Shown piece after piece: positions 39,901 to 49,607 of a stretch of DNA of 64,000 nucleotides. The notes beneath the pieces were generated by a model. The model did no database searches. It was not told where the DNA came from and saw only the letters and a program-made list of their open reading frames with translations. Numbering within the stretch: position 1 is the first letter of the stretch; every line of letters starts with the position of its first letter. A program made the position numbers and the translations under genes. Source of the stretch: Methylococcales bacterium (GTDB taxonomy: Bacteria; Pseudomonadota; Gammaproteobacteria; Methylococcales; Methylomonadaceae); assembly GCA_026399075.1 (NCBI GenBank), contig JAPLRR010000079.1, positions 1 to 64,000 of the forward strand, written 5' to 3'.

Positions 39901-40180
39901 GGCGGCTTCAGGCGAAAATCAAGAGGCCCAAGACCAATTTATGTTGGAAAACCATGAGCAAGCCACAAATGGCTTGTTTGCTTATGCGGTTTTGGAAGGC
40001 TTAAACGGACAAGCTCGGCGCTTGGATGACAATATTGTCGATAATTTTAACTTGGGCAATTATGTCCAACGCCGAATTGATGCCATTACCAAAAACCAAA
40101 CCCTTTATAAACAAAAAGCCCGTTTCCAATCTTTGGAAGCGGGGGATGTCTTAAACTTTGATATTACCCATTATGAATAA
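36947..40180 (+). CDS. WD40-repeat protein with C-terminal caspase-fold peptidase domain
   Basis: N-terminal WD40-like blades (LATVADDKTLRLWNLPEG, FGLRVWDSQTGKLLA); catalytic His TVLIYLSGHGLRDE and Cys FIFLDSCHSGAVD. Confidence 0.88.
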   Translation: MAIKGKRFLSVVINLLFVFLAVVTDVSSAPILRMEVGQHTAIINRMAVDKEAKLLATVADDKTLRLWNLPEGTLYTTLRVPIDEQLKGALYAVAVSPDGKTVITAGETMDDQKKFSLYVFDVEKRVLKARIANLPSAIFHLAYSKDGKQFAAAFSGGFGLRVWDSQTGKLLAQDPDYSERSNWLDFSAAGLLATVSHDGYVRLYDGQYKLLQKAMLNPQGKPSSISFSGNGQLLAIGYANLLQVDIIDLNLKPVATLPVENLTGTSASIVEWQQDSNTALYAAGDMKTAQGRYVIRHWQDIGSATKNYRDVEVSGNIVTDIIALPNTNDTKIDVLFSSADPAWGSLKNDSMVYNSHANLWDARLVELPGKTFAISEDGLKIAYSQHPDGDDVSVFDITRLSLQSPSDKELIKTLSPAITAKPHLKITHWQRDVPEFNGVRRDFEDYEKSYALAMEPSSDRALIGTNYNLRWYDGQGKAIKKIPVTSAVYGLSIAGNGKLAVAALGDGTLRWYSLSPGEELTELVVLFPYNDSKDWIVWTKEGFFGSSDGGGYRLAGYHLNKGETKRPEWIEFSQIYQVYYAPELILPKLLRQEDKIKAKLNTIENVDDRFNKNAVPIIELVEYCISPNHTDTKGFIRTSLANEVKTADLGFMEKVKLLLKAIVAWIDALFGAAPPELAQPVPQLASADPLPKNPICYPITGQGQTRGFVRKEKIQATVFRNQLANNTGAIDLHYVVKPRDGGVGDIDIYVNGQIQHSQKQVQALASTGQTFTQTIALKEGENEISVHAYEKSGGTAAISDALDLINPAIPNRSAETEAADKPRLIVVAVAIDHYQAPNALKYAVKDSKDFLATVSAKKSHSYAEVLPFPLFDEQATLANIEATFDKIAGLINKNDTVLIYLSGHGLRDERDFYFIPYEVNDDKLDETALSQGILKKNIAKLSISNRIFIFLDSCHSGAVDFDGIANEVTSFDKIKHQLGDNVFILAASGENQEAQDQFMLENHEQATNGLFAYAVLEGLNGQARRLDDNIVDNFNLGNYVQRRIDAITKNQTLYKQKARFQSLEAGDVLNFDITHYE

Positions 40181-42098
40181 GTCTATTGCAAAACTCCTTG
40201 TTGTCCCCTTGTTGTTGATGGCCCAGCAAACAGCCGCACAAGTGTATGGGATTGTGATTGGCATTGATGCCTATAAAAATGTCAACGGTTTGAATGGCGC
40301 TGTTAATGATGCAAAGATGGTGGCAGATGCCCTAAATTCGATAGCGTCCAAACCCGTGACCTTGCTCCTTGATGGCAACGCCACGCGGGAAAACATCAAG
40401 CAAGCCTGGGATAATGTGTCTAGCCAGGCAAAAAAAGGGGACACCGTGTTTTTTACTTATGCCGGCCATGGTTCCCAAGATCATGAGCGGGTTAAAGGGA
40501 CTGAGGCGGACGGCATGGACGAATTTTATGTGTTGGCCAATTTTGCCGTTTCAGGGCCGGAAACGGCTGAAAGGCTGGTTGATGATGATTTGCAGGAATG
40601 GTTCAGCAAGCGCCCTGATTTATCAATAGTGTTGGTGTCCGATTCATGCCACTCAGGGACTATGACCCGTGCCTATAAAAAATCAAAATTAAAATACCGG
40701 AAAATTGACATATCAGGGCTTACTGATGATGCGTTGCCTGTCCCTACCAACCCCGATATCGTCAATGAGCAGGTGACAAAAATGCCGCATGTGATTTCCT
40801 TTGCAGGGGTGCCTGATAATGAGGAAGTGCCTGAGGTCAATATAGAAAACCAACGCCATGGTGCACTCAGCTGGAGTTTTGCCAAAGGCTTGTCAGGTTT
40901 GGCTGATGGTAATGGCGATGGTGCAGTTTCCGTTTCTGAACTTAAAAATTTCTTGCTTGAAAAAGTGCGCATGTCCACGGAGGGCCAGCAACATCCACAA
41001 ATTTCTTTCGTAAACGATGTCGCATTGGCCCAAAAAGCCAAGCCTAATGCCCCTGCAATAGCGTCTGTCATCACTTTGAGTGTCAGTAATGCCCAAGCTA
41101 ACCCTGGCTTAGTCAAAGACGTTGCCGATAACTTAAAAAACGTCCAGTGGCTCACTACTGGACGGGGGGCTTTGGACTGGGATGTGGCCGCAGGCATAGT
41201 GAAAGATAAGGCGGAAAAACCTGTTTTTACGGTTGCGGGTAAAACGGCGACCAAAGCCTATAAACGAAAAGGCCAGCCTACCGAAGCAATAAGCCCACAA
41301 GAGTTTGTTAAACTTTTTCAGCCTTTGGTTGATGAAATGTTGGCCATTACGCTTGCCACCAGCCAAGTTGGCCTGGCAGGTGGTTTGCAGCCGATTTTTT
41401 TTAGTATTGATCAAAATTCAGGCAATGAGGTTTTTGCGAAACAGGTTGTTGGCAAATTATCAGGGATCCAGTTGGTTGATTCTGACCAGGCGGTTTTAGA
41501 ATGGGATGTCGAGGCGGGGGTTGTCCGTAACCAATTTAATGATAGCGTCTATTCCCTGCCTGCTGACGAAAACCAAGCGGGTACGACGAGGGAAGTCAAT
41601 ATGGCCAAAATGGACATTGCGCCGGAAACTATTGGCAAGCTTCAGGCCGTGATTAATAAGTTCCGTTTGGTTGAGCAGATAAAGTTATTAAGCGATGGCA
41701 GTTTGGCGGTCAAGCTTTTGCCTACCGATAAGTTACATGCCAAGGGCGAAGCGGTGACTTTTGAAGTGGGTCGCCTTAAGTACCCCTATTTTACCTTGAT
41801 AAACTTGGCCGTCGATGGCACGGTTAATTTTTTGTACCCGATAGCCAATGATCCTTTAACGGTTTCCGTAGACTCACCTTACAAATTGGCTGATTTGGAA
41901 GTTTCCGCGCCGTTTGGTGCAGATCATTTTGTGGCGATAGCCAGTGACAAACCTTTATCAACCTTACATGAAACCCTGAAAAAACTGAACAATGCCCCTA
42001 ATTCAGTGGAAGAATTAAGGAAAACACTGGATGCCACGTTAAAAGACACAAAATATCAAATCGGCATACACCCCAGTTTTACAGTAAATTCTTTATAA
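40173..42098 (+). CDS. secreted caspase-family (metacaspase-like) protein with EF-hand-like loop
   Basis: signal peptide; catalytic FFTYAGHGSQD and VLVSDSCHSGTMT; DGNGDGAVSVSELKNFL; ATG overlaps the upstream stop (ATGAATAA). Confidence 0.9.
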   Translation: MNKSIAKLLVVPLLLMAQQTAAQVYGIVIGIDAYKNVNGLNGAVNDAKMVADALNSIASKPVTLLLDGNATRENIKQAWDNVSSQAKKGDTVFFTYAGHGSQDHERVKGTEADGMDEFYVLANFAVSGPETAERLVDDDLQEWFSKRPDLSIVLVSDSCHSGTMTRAYKKSKLKYRKIDISGLTDDALPVPTNPDIVNEQVTKMPHVISFAGVPDNEEVPEVNIENQRHGALSWSFAKGLSGLADGNGDGAVSVSELKNFLLEKVRMSTEGQQHPQISFVNDVALAQKAKPNAPAIASVITLSVSNAQANPGLVKDVADNLKNVQWLTTGRGALDWDVAAGIVKDKAEKPVFTVAGKTATKAYKRKGQPTEAISPQEFVKLFQPLVDEMLAITLATSQVGLAGGLQPIFFSIDQNSGNEVFAKQVVGKLSGIQLVDSDQAVLEWDVEAGVVRNQFNDSVYSLPADENQAGTTREVNMAKMDIAPETIGKLQAVINKFRLVEQIKLLSDGSLAVKLLPTDKLHAKGEAVTFEVGRLKYPYFTLINLAVDGTVNFLYPIANDPLTVSVDSPYKLADLEVSAPFGADHFVAIASDKPLSTLHETLKKLNNAPNSVEELRKTLDATLKDTKYQIGIHPSFTVNSL

Positions 42099-42137
42099 CT
42101 ATTCCTAAATATCATCTACGGCGGGAGAAATAGACCA

Positions 42138-43196
42138 ATGAGAAAACAGACACTAGTAGTTACTTTATCGGCTGCATTTTTGGTGGTTGGTTGTGCAAGC
42201 ATGGGTAAAGAGGGTCGGGTAGGGTTGAATGATGGTAGTGACCCTTGTTTTCTCTATCTTGATAAATTGGATGATACCGCCATTTATTATAAAGACCAGC
42301 GGATGCAAGACATTGCCGCTGGCGTGGTTATTGGCGGCGCAACTGGCGTGATGGTTGGTTTGTTGGCCGGTAAGACGGATACAGCGGCAATAATTGGTGG
42401 GCTGGCAGGGGCGGTGGCGGGTGGCTTTGCAGCTGATGCGTATTGGAAAAACAAACTACAAACTTCTAATAACCAAGCAAATCTGGCGGCCAGATCTATT
42501 GAGGGCGATATAAAATCCGATATAAATCGGCTGACCAGTGTTGATAATGATATTGCTGCGCTAGTGCGCTGTAGGACTTTACAGCGCGATAAAATTAAAA
42601 GGTTGTATGCTGAAAGAAAGTTGACCTTACAACAAGCCCAGCAAGAATGGAAAAAGTGGGGGGATGCCCTACGCAAAGACCGGGAGGAAATGAAATACTT
42701 GAATGAAGCGTTGGACAACGTCAAGAAAATCGAAGAATCTTATAATTATGCCGCCACCGCCTCCGAATCATCATTAGTCATTACTGAAGATATGCGGATC
42801 CAATGGCAACAAGAGCTGAATATAGCAGAAGAAAAAGAGCTGGCAGTTGTTGAAGAGACTTATAAGGAAAAATTATCTTCCAAACGGATTAAGTCAAAAG
42901 AAAAAAAGAAACTTAAAAAAGAAAAGAAACAAAAAGATGAAGAAATTAAAAAGAAGTATGTCAGCAAAAAGGCAGAAATAAAAAATACTAAAGTGAACCC
43001 TAAAGGCAACCCAACAAAATTATTGGTTGCAGCGATTCCTGAAAAAACCGAGTCGATTAAAAAACATCAAGGTGAACATGACAATTTGGCAGTCGAAGCA
43101 GCAAATGATACTGGATTTCAAGACATAAGAGGCCAACTGGTGCCAGGTTATAACGGCCCTGAAATGATGGTGTGCCAAGCAACAATTCTGCCATAG
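42138..43196 (+). CDS. lipoprotein with glycine-zipper segment and charged Lys/Glu coiled coil
   Basis: lipobox VVGCASM; VVIGGATGVMVGLLAGKTDTAAIIGGLAGAVAGGFAAD; KSKEKKKLKKEKKQKDEEIKKK. Confidence 0.75.
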   Translation: MRKQTLVVTLSAAFLVVGCASMGKEGRVGLNDGSDPCFLYLDKLDDTAIYYKDQRMQDIAAGVVIGGATGVMVGLLAGKTDTAAIIGGLAGAVAGGFAADAYWKNKLQTSNNQANLAARSIEGDIKSDINRLTSVDNDIAALVRCRTLQRDKIKRLYAERKLTLQQAQQEWKKWGDALRKDREEMKYLNEALDNVKKIEESYNYAATASESSLVITEDMRIQWQQELNIAEEKELAVVEETYKEKLSSKRIKSKEKKKLKKEKKQKDEEIKKKYVSKKAEIKNTKVNPKGNPTKLLVAAIPEKTESIKKHQGEHDNLAVEAANDTGFQDIRGQLVPGYNGPEMMVCQATILP

Positions 43197-43209
43197 CCAC
43201 TAGCTAAAA

Positions 43210-43239
43210 GCTTGGGTTGCCTATTGTTGCAACCCAAGC
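43210..43239 (-). terminator. stem-loop GCTTGGGTTGC/GCAACCCAAGC with T-run on the minus strand
   Basis: perfect 11-bp stem; on the minus strand followed by TTTTAGC. Confidence 0.5.
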
Positions 43240-43259
43240 AAAAACTGACAAAGAACTTA

Positions 43260-43357
43260 GGCTACCAACTTAAAGCGGGACATTCGCGAAGCTTAACCGT
43301 TCGCCCTTGCTTGTCGAAGGGTGAACGGTCAAGCCGTCCCGCATTAAGTTGGTAGCC
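43260..43357. repeat. 98-bp near-perfect long palindrome
   Basis: outer arms GGCTACCAACTTAA-AGCGGGAC / GTCCCGCATTAAGTTGGTAGCC; inner arms ACCGTTCGCCCTT...AAGGGTGAACGGT. Confidence 0.9.
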
Positions 43358-43368
43358 AGAACTTAAAG

Positions 43369-44550
43369 CTAAATCGCCTGCTTAATCCTCGCCATGGCAT
43401 TTTGCAGGTTTGCCATGCTGGTGGCTATCGAGATTCTGATATGGCCTTCTGAACCAAACGCCGAGCCTGGGACTAAAGCCACGCCGGCTTTTTCGATCAA
43501 ATAGTCCGAAAATTCCAAGTCATTGTTGATGCCATCCAAGCGGGCAATCAGTTTTTCTATATTGGGGAAGACATAAAAAGTGCCGTCGGTTTCCAGACAT
43601 TCAACGCCGTCTATGCTGTTCAATTCGGCCACCACATAATCATGGCGTTTTTTAAATTCCACGCACATATCGGTGATAAAGCTTTGGTCACCTAAAAGTG
43701 CTGCTTCAGCGGCGTACTGTGAAATGGACGTGGGGTTGGAGGTGCTTTGTGACTGGATAGTGCACATTGCTTCTATCAGGTCAGCGGGGCCTGCGGCATA
43801 ACCGATGCGCCATCCGGTCATGGAATAGGCTTTGGAGACGCCATTCATCACCACAGTACGGTCATAAAATTCAGGGTGGGCGTTTAAAATATTAACAAAC
43901 GTGCCTTGCTCCCATAAGATATGTTCATACATATCATCGGTGGCAATGATGATATGGGGGAAATCGGCCAGCACATCGCCCAAGGCTTTGAGTTCTTCCA
44001 AATTATAAGCCACACCGGAGGGGTTGGACGGGCTGTTGATAAAGATCAGCCGGGTTTTGTCGGTGATCGCGGCACGCAACTGGTCTGGTGAAATTTTAAA
44101 ATGTTGCGCTTGGGTGGTTTCAATAATGACGGGCACACCGTCAGCCAATAACACCATATCAGGATATGACACCCAAAATGGCGCGGGAATGATGACTTCG
44201 TCACCCGGATTAATCATCGCCTGAGTCAGGTTGTAAGAGCTTTGTTTGCCGCCACAGGACACTAATATTTGTTTGGCTTGGTAATCTAGGCCATTATCAT
44301 TTTTAAATTTTGCGATAATAGCTTTTTTCAGGCTGGCTGTGCCATCGACGGCGGTATATTTGGTAAAACCACTGTCCATCGCTTTAACGGCGGCAGCTTT
44401 AATGTGGTCTGGCGTGTCAAAGTCAGGTTCGCCAGCGCCCAAGCCAATGATGTCTTTGCCTGCGGCGCGCATTTGTGCTGCCCTTGCGGTGATTGCCAAG
44501 GTCGGTGAAGGTTTAACTGCTTTAACTCGGTTTGATAGTGTGATGCTCAT
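43369..44550 (-). CDS. pyridoxal-phosphate aspartate aminotransferase
   Basis: IGLGAGEPDFDTPDHIK, INSPSNPSGVAY, GVSKAYSMTGWRIGYAAGP. Confidence 0.93.
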   Translation of the reverse strand: MSITLSNRVKAVKPSPTLAITARAAQMRAAGKDIIGLGAGEPDFDTPDHIKAAAVKAMDSGFTKYTAVDGTASLKKAIIAKFKNDNGLDYQAKQILVSCGGKQSSYNLTQAMINPGDEVIIPAPFWVSYPDMVLLADGVPVIIETTQAQHFKISPDQLRAAITDKTRLIFINSPSNPSGVAYNLEELKALGDVLADFPHIIIATDDMYEHILWEQGTFVNILNAHPEFYDRTVVMNGVSKAYSMTGWRIGYAAGPADLIEAMCTIQSQSTSNPTSISQYAAEAALLGDQSFITDMCVEFKKRHDYVVAELNSIDGVECLETDGTFYVFPNIEKLIARLDGINNDLEFSDYLIEKAGVALVPGSAFGSEGHIRISIATSMANLQNAMARIKQAI

Positions 44551-44678
44551 GTTCCGCCGTAAAAAATCAATGTGTGAAATAATGGTGATTATACGCTATG
44601 TGGCGTGGCTTGCTAAGCGGCAAAGGGCAGAAATTTCTTGCCTGGCTGTTGTCCTTTGTCTTTTGTATGGGAAATTAA

Positions 44679-46688
44679 GTGAAAAAACAATTTAAACTCC
44701 ATAGCCGTTTCCAGCCCGCAGGTGACCAGCCCACGGCGATCCAAGCCTTGGTGGACGGCCTGAATGACGGTGAAGTGCATCAAACCTTGCTGGGTGTGAC
44801 GGGTTCGGGCAAAACCTTCACCATTGCCAATGTCATCAACCAAGTGCAGCGCCCGGCGATGATTATGGCGCCCAATAAGACCTTGGCGGCACAGTTATAT
44901 GGTGAAATGAAGGAATTTTTTCCTGAAAACAGCGTCGAATATTTTGTCTCCTATTATGACTATTATCAGCCGGAAGCCTATGTGCCTGCCTCGGATACTT
45001 TTATAGACAAAGATGCCGCCATCAATGAGCATATCGAGCAAATGCGCTTGTCGGCCACTAAGGCGCTGATAGAAAGGGAAGACTCCATTGTGGTGGCAAC
45101 AGTTTCGGCAATTTATGGCTTGGGTGAGCCGGAATCTTACTTCCAGATGGTTTTGCATTTGGTTAAAGGCGATTTGATCAACCAACGCAGCATATTGCGC
45201 CGTTTGGCGGAAATGCAGTACACGCGCAATGATGTCGAATTACGCCGGGCAACTTACCGGGTTCGGGGTGAGGTTATTGACATTTTTCCTGCTGAATCTG
45301 ACAGCGAAGCGTTACGGGTTGAATTATTTGATGATGAGGTGGAACGATTATCCTTGTTTGACCCTCTAACTGGCGAAGTGATTCGGCGACTGGCACGGTA
45401 CACGGTTTATCCAAAAAGCCATTATGTCACGCCGAGGGAACAATTGTTGTCAGCGGTGGAAGCCATCAAGATTGAGCTTAAAGAACGGCTAAAACAACTG
45501 CATTCCTTAAACAAGCTGGTCGAAGCGCAACGCTTGGAGCAACGGACTTTGTTTGACATTGAAATGATCCTTGAAGTGGGTTATTGCTCAGGCATTGAAA
45601 ACTATTCACGCTATCTGTCTGGACGCGAAGCGGGCGAGTCGCCGCCGACCATGTTTGATTATCTGCCCGCCGATGCCTTGGTTATTATTGATGAAAGCCA
45701 CGTCACCGTGCCACAGATAGGCGCCATGTATAAAGGTGACCGTTCACGTAAGGAAACTTTGGTGGAATATGGTTTTAGGCTACCTTCCGCATTGGACAAC
45801 CGACCGTTGATGTTTGCCGAGTTTGAGGCAAAATCACCGCAACGCATTTATGTGTCAGCAACCCCCGGCCCTTATGAACGCGAACATTCCGGCGTGTTTG
45901 CCGAGCAGGTCGTGAGGCCTACTGGCTTGTTGGATCCGGTTGTTGAAGTGCGGCCTGCCAGTAGCCAAGTTGATGATTTGTTATCTGAAATAAATCTGCG
46001 GGTGGAGGTTAACGAACGGGTGTTGGTCACTACCTTGACCAAGCGCATGTCTGAGGACTTGACCGAGTACTTGTCAGAACATGGCATCCGGGTGCGCTAT
46101 CTGCATTCCGATGTGGACACCGTGGAACGGGTTGAGATTATTCGGGATTTAAGGCTGGGCCAGTTTGATGTGCTGGTCGGCATCAATTTATTGCGGGAAG
46201 GTTTGGACATCCCGGAAGTGTCTTTAGTGGCGATATTGGATGCTGACAAAGAAGGTTTTTTGCGGTCAGTGGTGTCTTTAGTGCAAACTATTGGCCGTGC
46301 AGCCCGAAATGTGCACGGCAAGGCGATTTTATACGGGGACAAGATCACCCGCTCCATGCAGCAGGCGATAGACGAAACTGAACGCCGCCGTGACAAACAG
46401 AGCTTGTTTAACACCGCCCATCGGATTGAACCCACCACCATTTATAAGTCGGTCACCGATATACTGCAAGTGGCCATACCCGGCGCAGGTACGGCAGCCA
46501 ATGACCGTAAGCACAGCAAAGTGGCAGAAATACCCGCCGACTATAAGGCCCTGACAGCCAAACAGTTGGGAAAAAAACTCAAGCAACTGGAAGATGCCAT
46601 GTACCGCCATGCAAAAAACCTGGAATTCGAGCAGGCTGCGCGCATCCGGGATGAAATTAAGTTGTTGCAAGAGCAGGTGCTTGTCTAG
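44679..46688 (+). CDS. uvrB: UvrABC excinuclease subunit B
   Basis: [63 protein letters not shown]-terminal UVR motif. Confidence 0.98.
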   Translation: MKKQFKLHSRFQPAGDQPTAIQALVDGLNDGEVHQTLLGVTGSGKTFTIANVINQVQRPAMIMAPNKTLAAQLYGEMKEFFPENSVEYFVSYYDYYQPEAYVPASDTFIDKDAAINEHIEQMRLSATKALIEREDSIVVATVSAIYGLGEPESYFQMVLHLVKGDLINQRSILRRLAEMQYTRNDVELRRATYRVRGEVIDIFPAESDSEALRVELFDDEVERLSLFDPLTGEVIRRLARYTVYPKSHYVTPREQLLSAVEAIKIELKERLKQLHSLNKLVEAQRLEQRTLFDIEMILEVGYCSGIENYSRYLSGREAGESPPTMFDYLPADALVIIDESHVTVPQIGAMYKGDRSRKETLVEYGFRLPSALDNRPLMFAEFEAKSPQRIYVSATPGPYEREHSGVFAEQVVRPTGLLDPVVEVRPASSQVDDLLSEINLRVEVNERVLVTTLTKRMSEDLTEYLSEHGIRVRYLHSDVDTVERVEIIRDLRLGQFDVLVGINLLREGLDIPEVSLVAILDADKEGFLRSVVSLVQTIGRAARNVHGKAILYGDKITRSMQQAIDETERRRDKQSLFNTAHRIEPTTIYKSVTDILQVAIPGAGTAANDRKHSKVAEIPADYKALTAKQLGKKLKQLEDAMYRHAKNLEFEQAARIRDEIKLLQEQVLV

Positions 46689-46690
46689 GG

Positions 46691-46747
46691 GGGGGTGTTG
46701 GGTTTGCAGCCCCGGCAATATTATGGGGAGTCGGTGTTTACACCCCC
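46691..46747 (+). terminator. possible terminator or structured element after uvrB
   Basis: GGGGGTGT...ACACCCCC arms with inner CCCC...GGGG immediately downstream of the uvrB stop; no clear T-run. Confidence 0.3.
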
Positions 46748-47071
46748 ACAAACACCTCTCCTTGAAGTCTGTAAGTAGGTGTTCATGCCTAAGTGGCGGG
46801 CGCTAAGGTACAATGGCCACTGTTTCAGGAGTGAAGGTAGTGGGACTGTTTAGCACCATAAAAATTAGTTGCTGAAAAATTTTAGATTTCCCCGCAAATT
46901 GCTTTAATATGACCTATACTTTAAATGGTAAATTAGTGATGTTTTTGCCGTTATTACGGTCGTTTTTTTCTTTTTCCCCCACTTTCGGGTTGATGGGTTA
47001 AAATGTGGGGATGGGCAACAGAAGCTTGTAAGGCAAGAAAATAGCTGTATCGGAATGTTTAATACTTCACC

Positions 47072-47701
47072 TTGACCAATTGTTACTGCCTTGTTTGTAA
47101 GAAATTTCTAATGACCTTGAACAAAAATAAACAACTACACGATAATCAAAATGCCTTGTACAAGCCGCTACAGCGCAGCCAAGGGTTTACCTTGATTGAA
47201 CTGTTGGTGACCCTTGCCATTGCCGGGGTGCTTATCCATGTGGCAATCCCTAGTTTCACTGCAACAATAGCCAGCAACCAAGCGATAGTTAATGCCAACA
47301 AATTGGTGTCAGCCTATAACCTGGCCCGTAGCGAGGCAATCAAACGCGGTCAACAAGTCACAGTCAGGCGTGTTGGCCTACTAGGCCGCCATTGGGAAGC
47401 TGGATGGAATGTGTTTGTTGATGTTGATGGCAACAATGTTTTTAATGATGATGGGGACGCAACATTATGTGAAGCCGGTGAAGATTGTTTATTGCGGACT
47501 TACCCCGCATTGCCGACTGGCTATACCTTAACCTCAAGTGCCACCCTAACAACATACAAAGATTATGCCGCTTTTTTACCGAGTGGTGCCAGTAAGTCCA
47601 TGGTTGCAGATACGATTACTTTGTGTGCACCTACACATACGGCAGTCATTATCAGCATCAATGCAATGGGGCGGCCAAGGGTAGTTGCTGGGACTTGTTA
47701 G
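47072..47701 (+). CDS. GspH/FimT-type minor pseudopilin
   Basis: prepilin motif QGFTLIELLVTLAIAGVL. Confidence 0.88.
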   Translation: MTNCYCLVCKKFLMTLNKNKQLHDNQNALYKPLQRSQGFTLIELLVTLAIAGVLIHVAIPSFTATIASNQAIVNANKLVSAYNLARSEAIKRGQQVTVRRVGLLGRHWEAGWNVFVDVDGNNVFNDDGDATLCEAGEDCLLRTYPALPTGYTLTSSATLTTYKDYAAFLPSGASKSMVADTITLCAPTHTAVIISINAMGRPRVVAGTC

Positions 47702-47721
47702 CACTTCAACACACAGGCACT

Positions 47722-48189
47722 ATGAACAAAAACACTGGATTTACGCTAATAGAAGTTTTAGTTAGCATTATGGTCTTATCGATAGGCTTGTTAGGCTTGG
47801 CGGGTTTGTTGGCAACCAGCCTTAAAAGCAACCAAAGTGCCTATAATCGTAGCCAAGCCGCCCAATTGGCTTATGATTTGGCCGACCGGATGCGCACCAA
47901 TATCGGTGGGATGAACACATATATCACGATAGACCCGGCTGATGCGGCAGCGCAGGCGGCTTGCCTGACGACAGCCGGGTGTAGCCAATCTGAGATGGCC
48001 GAAAATGACCTGTATGAATGGAATTTGCAGGTCACCAACACGTTACCGAATGGTGCCGGCACCCTAACGGTTACCCCGGCACCGCCCCCTGCAGATCCCG
48101 CAGACTGCACGGCGAAGGTTGGTGGCTTATGCATGATCACAATTAACTGGTCTGATGGCAATAGTTTCGAAACGAGTTTTCAGTTATGA
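47722..48189 (+). CDS. pilV: type IV pilus modification protein PilV
   Basis: MNKNTGFTLIEVLVSIMVLSIGLLGLAGL. Confidence 0.92.
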   Translation: MNKNTGFTLIEVLVSIMVLSIGLLGLAGLLATSLKSNQSAYNRSQAAQLAYDLADRMRTNIGGMNTYITIDPADAAAQAACLTTAGCSQSEMAENDLYEWNLQVTNTLPNGAGTLTVTPAPPPADPADCTAKVGGLCMITINWSDGNSFETSFQL

Positions 48190-48947
48190 AAAATAAACGC
48201 CACCAGTTGGGTTTGAGCCTTTTAGAAGTGATGATTGCGTTATTATTGGGCGCTTTTTTGTTGGGTGGTGTTTTAAAGATTTTCATAGGGAGTAACCAGA
48301 CCTATATGATGCAGGAAAACCTGTCCAGATTGCAGGAAAATGGTCGGTTTGCGATGACTTTTATAAGTAGGGACATCCGTATGACGGGTTATTGGGGCTG
48401 TATGAAACCGAGTGCCGTCAATGTGGATGTGACTGGCACCAACGGTGCTTCCGGTGCGCCAGACACCATCACCTTAAGGTCGGCTTTTGTCCGTCCCCCG
48501 ACACTTACTGGTATGTCATGCGGCACCCCAGTCACTGCCGCCGCAACAGAGGCTTGCCCGCAAGGCGGGGTGCCTCCCAATTTATATACTGACAACAGTT
48601 CAGTGATCACCTATTCAATTGTTGCTGGTAGCTTGCGGCGGACAACAAACTGCGTAACTGGCGCAGATGCGGACATTGTCCAAGGCATTGAAAACATGCA
48701 GATCTTATATGGTGCTGATACCGATGGAAATGGTACGCCAAACTATTTTGTGCCTGCGGGTACTTCAGGGCTTAATATGGCGCAAGTTGTCAGTGTGCGT
48801 CTGAGCCTGTTAGTGGTTTCTTTAGACGATAATTTGACCCAGCAACCTTTAGCCTATACCTACAATGGTGCTACCGTTACCCCCGCAGACCGCAGGATCA
48901 GGCGTGTTTTTACCACGACGGTTGCTGTGCGTAACCGTTTGTCGTAG
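48186..48947 (+). CDS. pilW: PilW family minor pilin
   Basis: LGLSLLEVMIALLLGAFLLGGVLKIF; NLSRLQENGRFAMTFISRDIRMTGYWGC. Confidence 0.92.
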   Translation: MKNKRHQLGLSLLEVMIALLLGAFLLGGVLKIFIGSNQTYMMQENLSRLQENGRFAMTFISRDIRMTGYWGCMKPSAVNVDVTGTNGASGAPDTITLRSAFVRPPTLTGMSCGTPVTAAATEACPQGGVPPNLYTDNSSVITYSIVAGSLRRTTNCVTGADADIVQGIENMQILYGADTDGNGTPNYFVPAGTSGLNMAQVVSVRLSLLVVSLDDNLTQQPLAYTYNGATVTPADRRIRRVFTTTVAVRNRLS

Positions 48948-48958
48948 GATAAGACAAT

Positions 48959-49546
48959 ATGAATAAACGGTTAAGCGCGGCAACACCCATCAAGGTTACC
49001 ATACGGGTAGGGCGACAATGCGGTGCAGTGTTGATCGTTAGCTTGATAATATTGACACTATTGACGTTAATCGGCCTCAACAGTATGCAATCGACGATGC
49101 TGGAAGAAAAAATGGCCAATAACCTGCGCCAACATGATCTGGCTTTTCAGGCGGCAGAGGCCGCATTGCGGGATGCCGAAATGTTTATTGAAAGCACAGA
49201 CGCGGCTTTCGTCCCGTTAAAGCTAAGTGGCGGGCCGTTTCAAGGCGGTAGTTGTGCAAATGGATTATGCCCCTATCCCACGACGACTTCGGTTAGTTTT
49301 AATTGGACAACGTATGGCAAGGAATACGGCACACTCGGTGGCGGTTCACCCAAAAAAATTTCGGGGATTAAAAATGACCATCAACCCCGTTACATTATCG
49401 AACTGATCAATACCCAACCCAGCAGTGACTCTGCCCGTCTTTATGCTACTTTTCGCATCACCGCATTTGCCTGGGGTAATGAGACGAATGCAGTGGTGCG
49501 CTTACAGACGATCTATACACTACATGCCAAGTCGTTCGCGTTTTAA
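48959..49546 (+). CDS. pilX: PilX family minor pilin/assembly protein
   Basis: CGAVLIVSLIILTLLTLIGLNSMQSTMLEEKMANNLRQHDLAFQAAEAALRDAE. Confidence 0.92.
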   Translation: MNKRLSAATPIKVTIRVGRQCGAVLIVSLIILTLLTLIGLNSMQSTMLEEKMANNLRQHDLAFQAAEAALRDAEMFIESTDAAFVPLKLSGGPFQGGSCANGLCPYPTTTSVSFNWTTYGKEYGTLGGGSPKKISGIKNDHQPRYIIELINTQPSSDSARLYATFRITAFAWGNETNAVVRLQTIYTLHAKSFAF

Positions 49547-49607
49547 CATGTTCCCAACATTGTCGAATAGTCAACAGACTATCCTTAACCCAACTTTGGA
49601 TGTCGCT

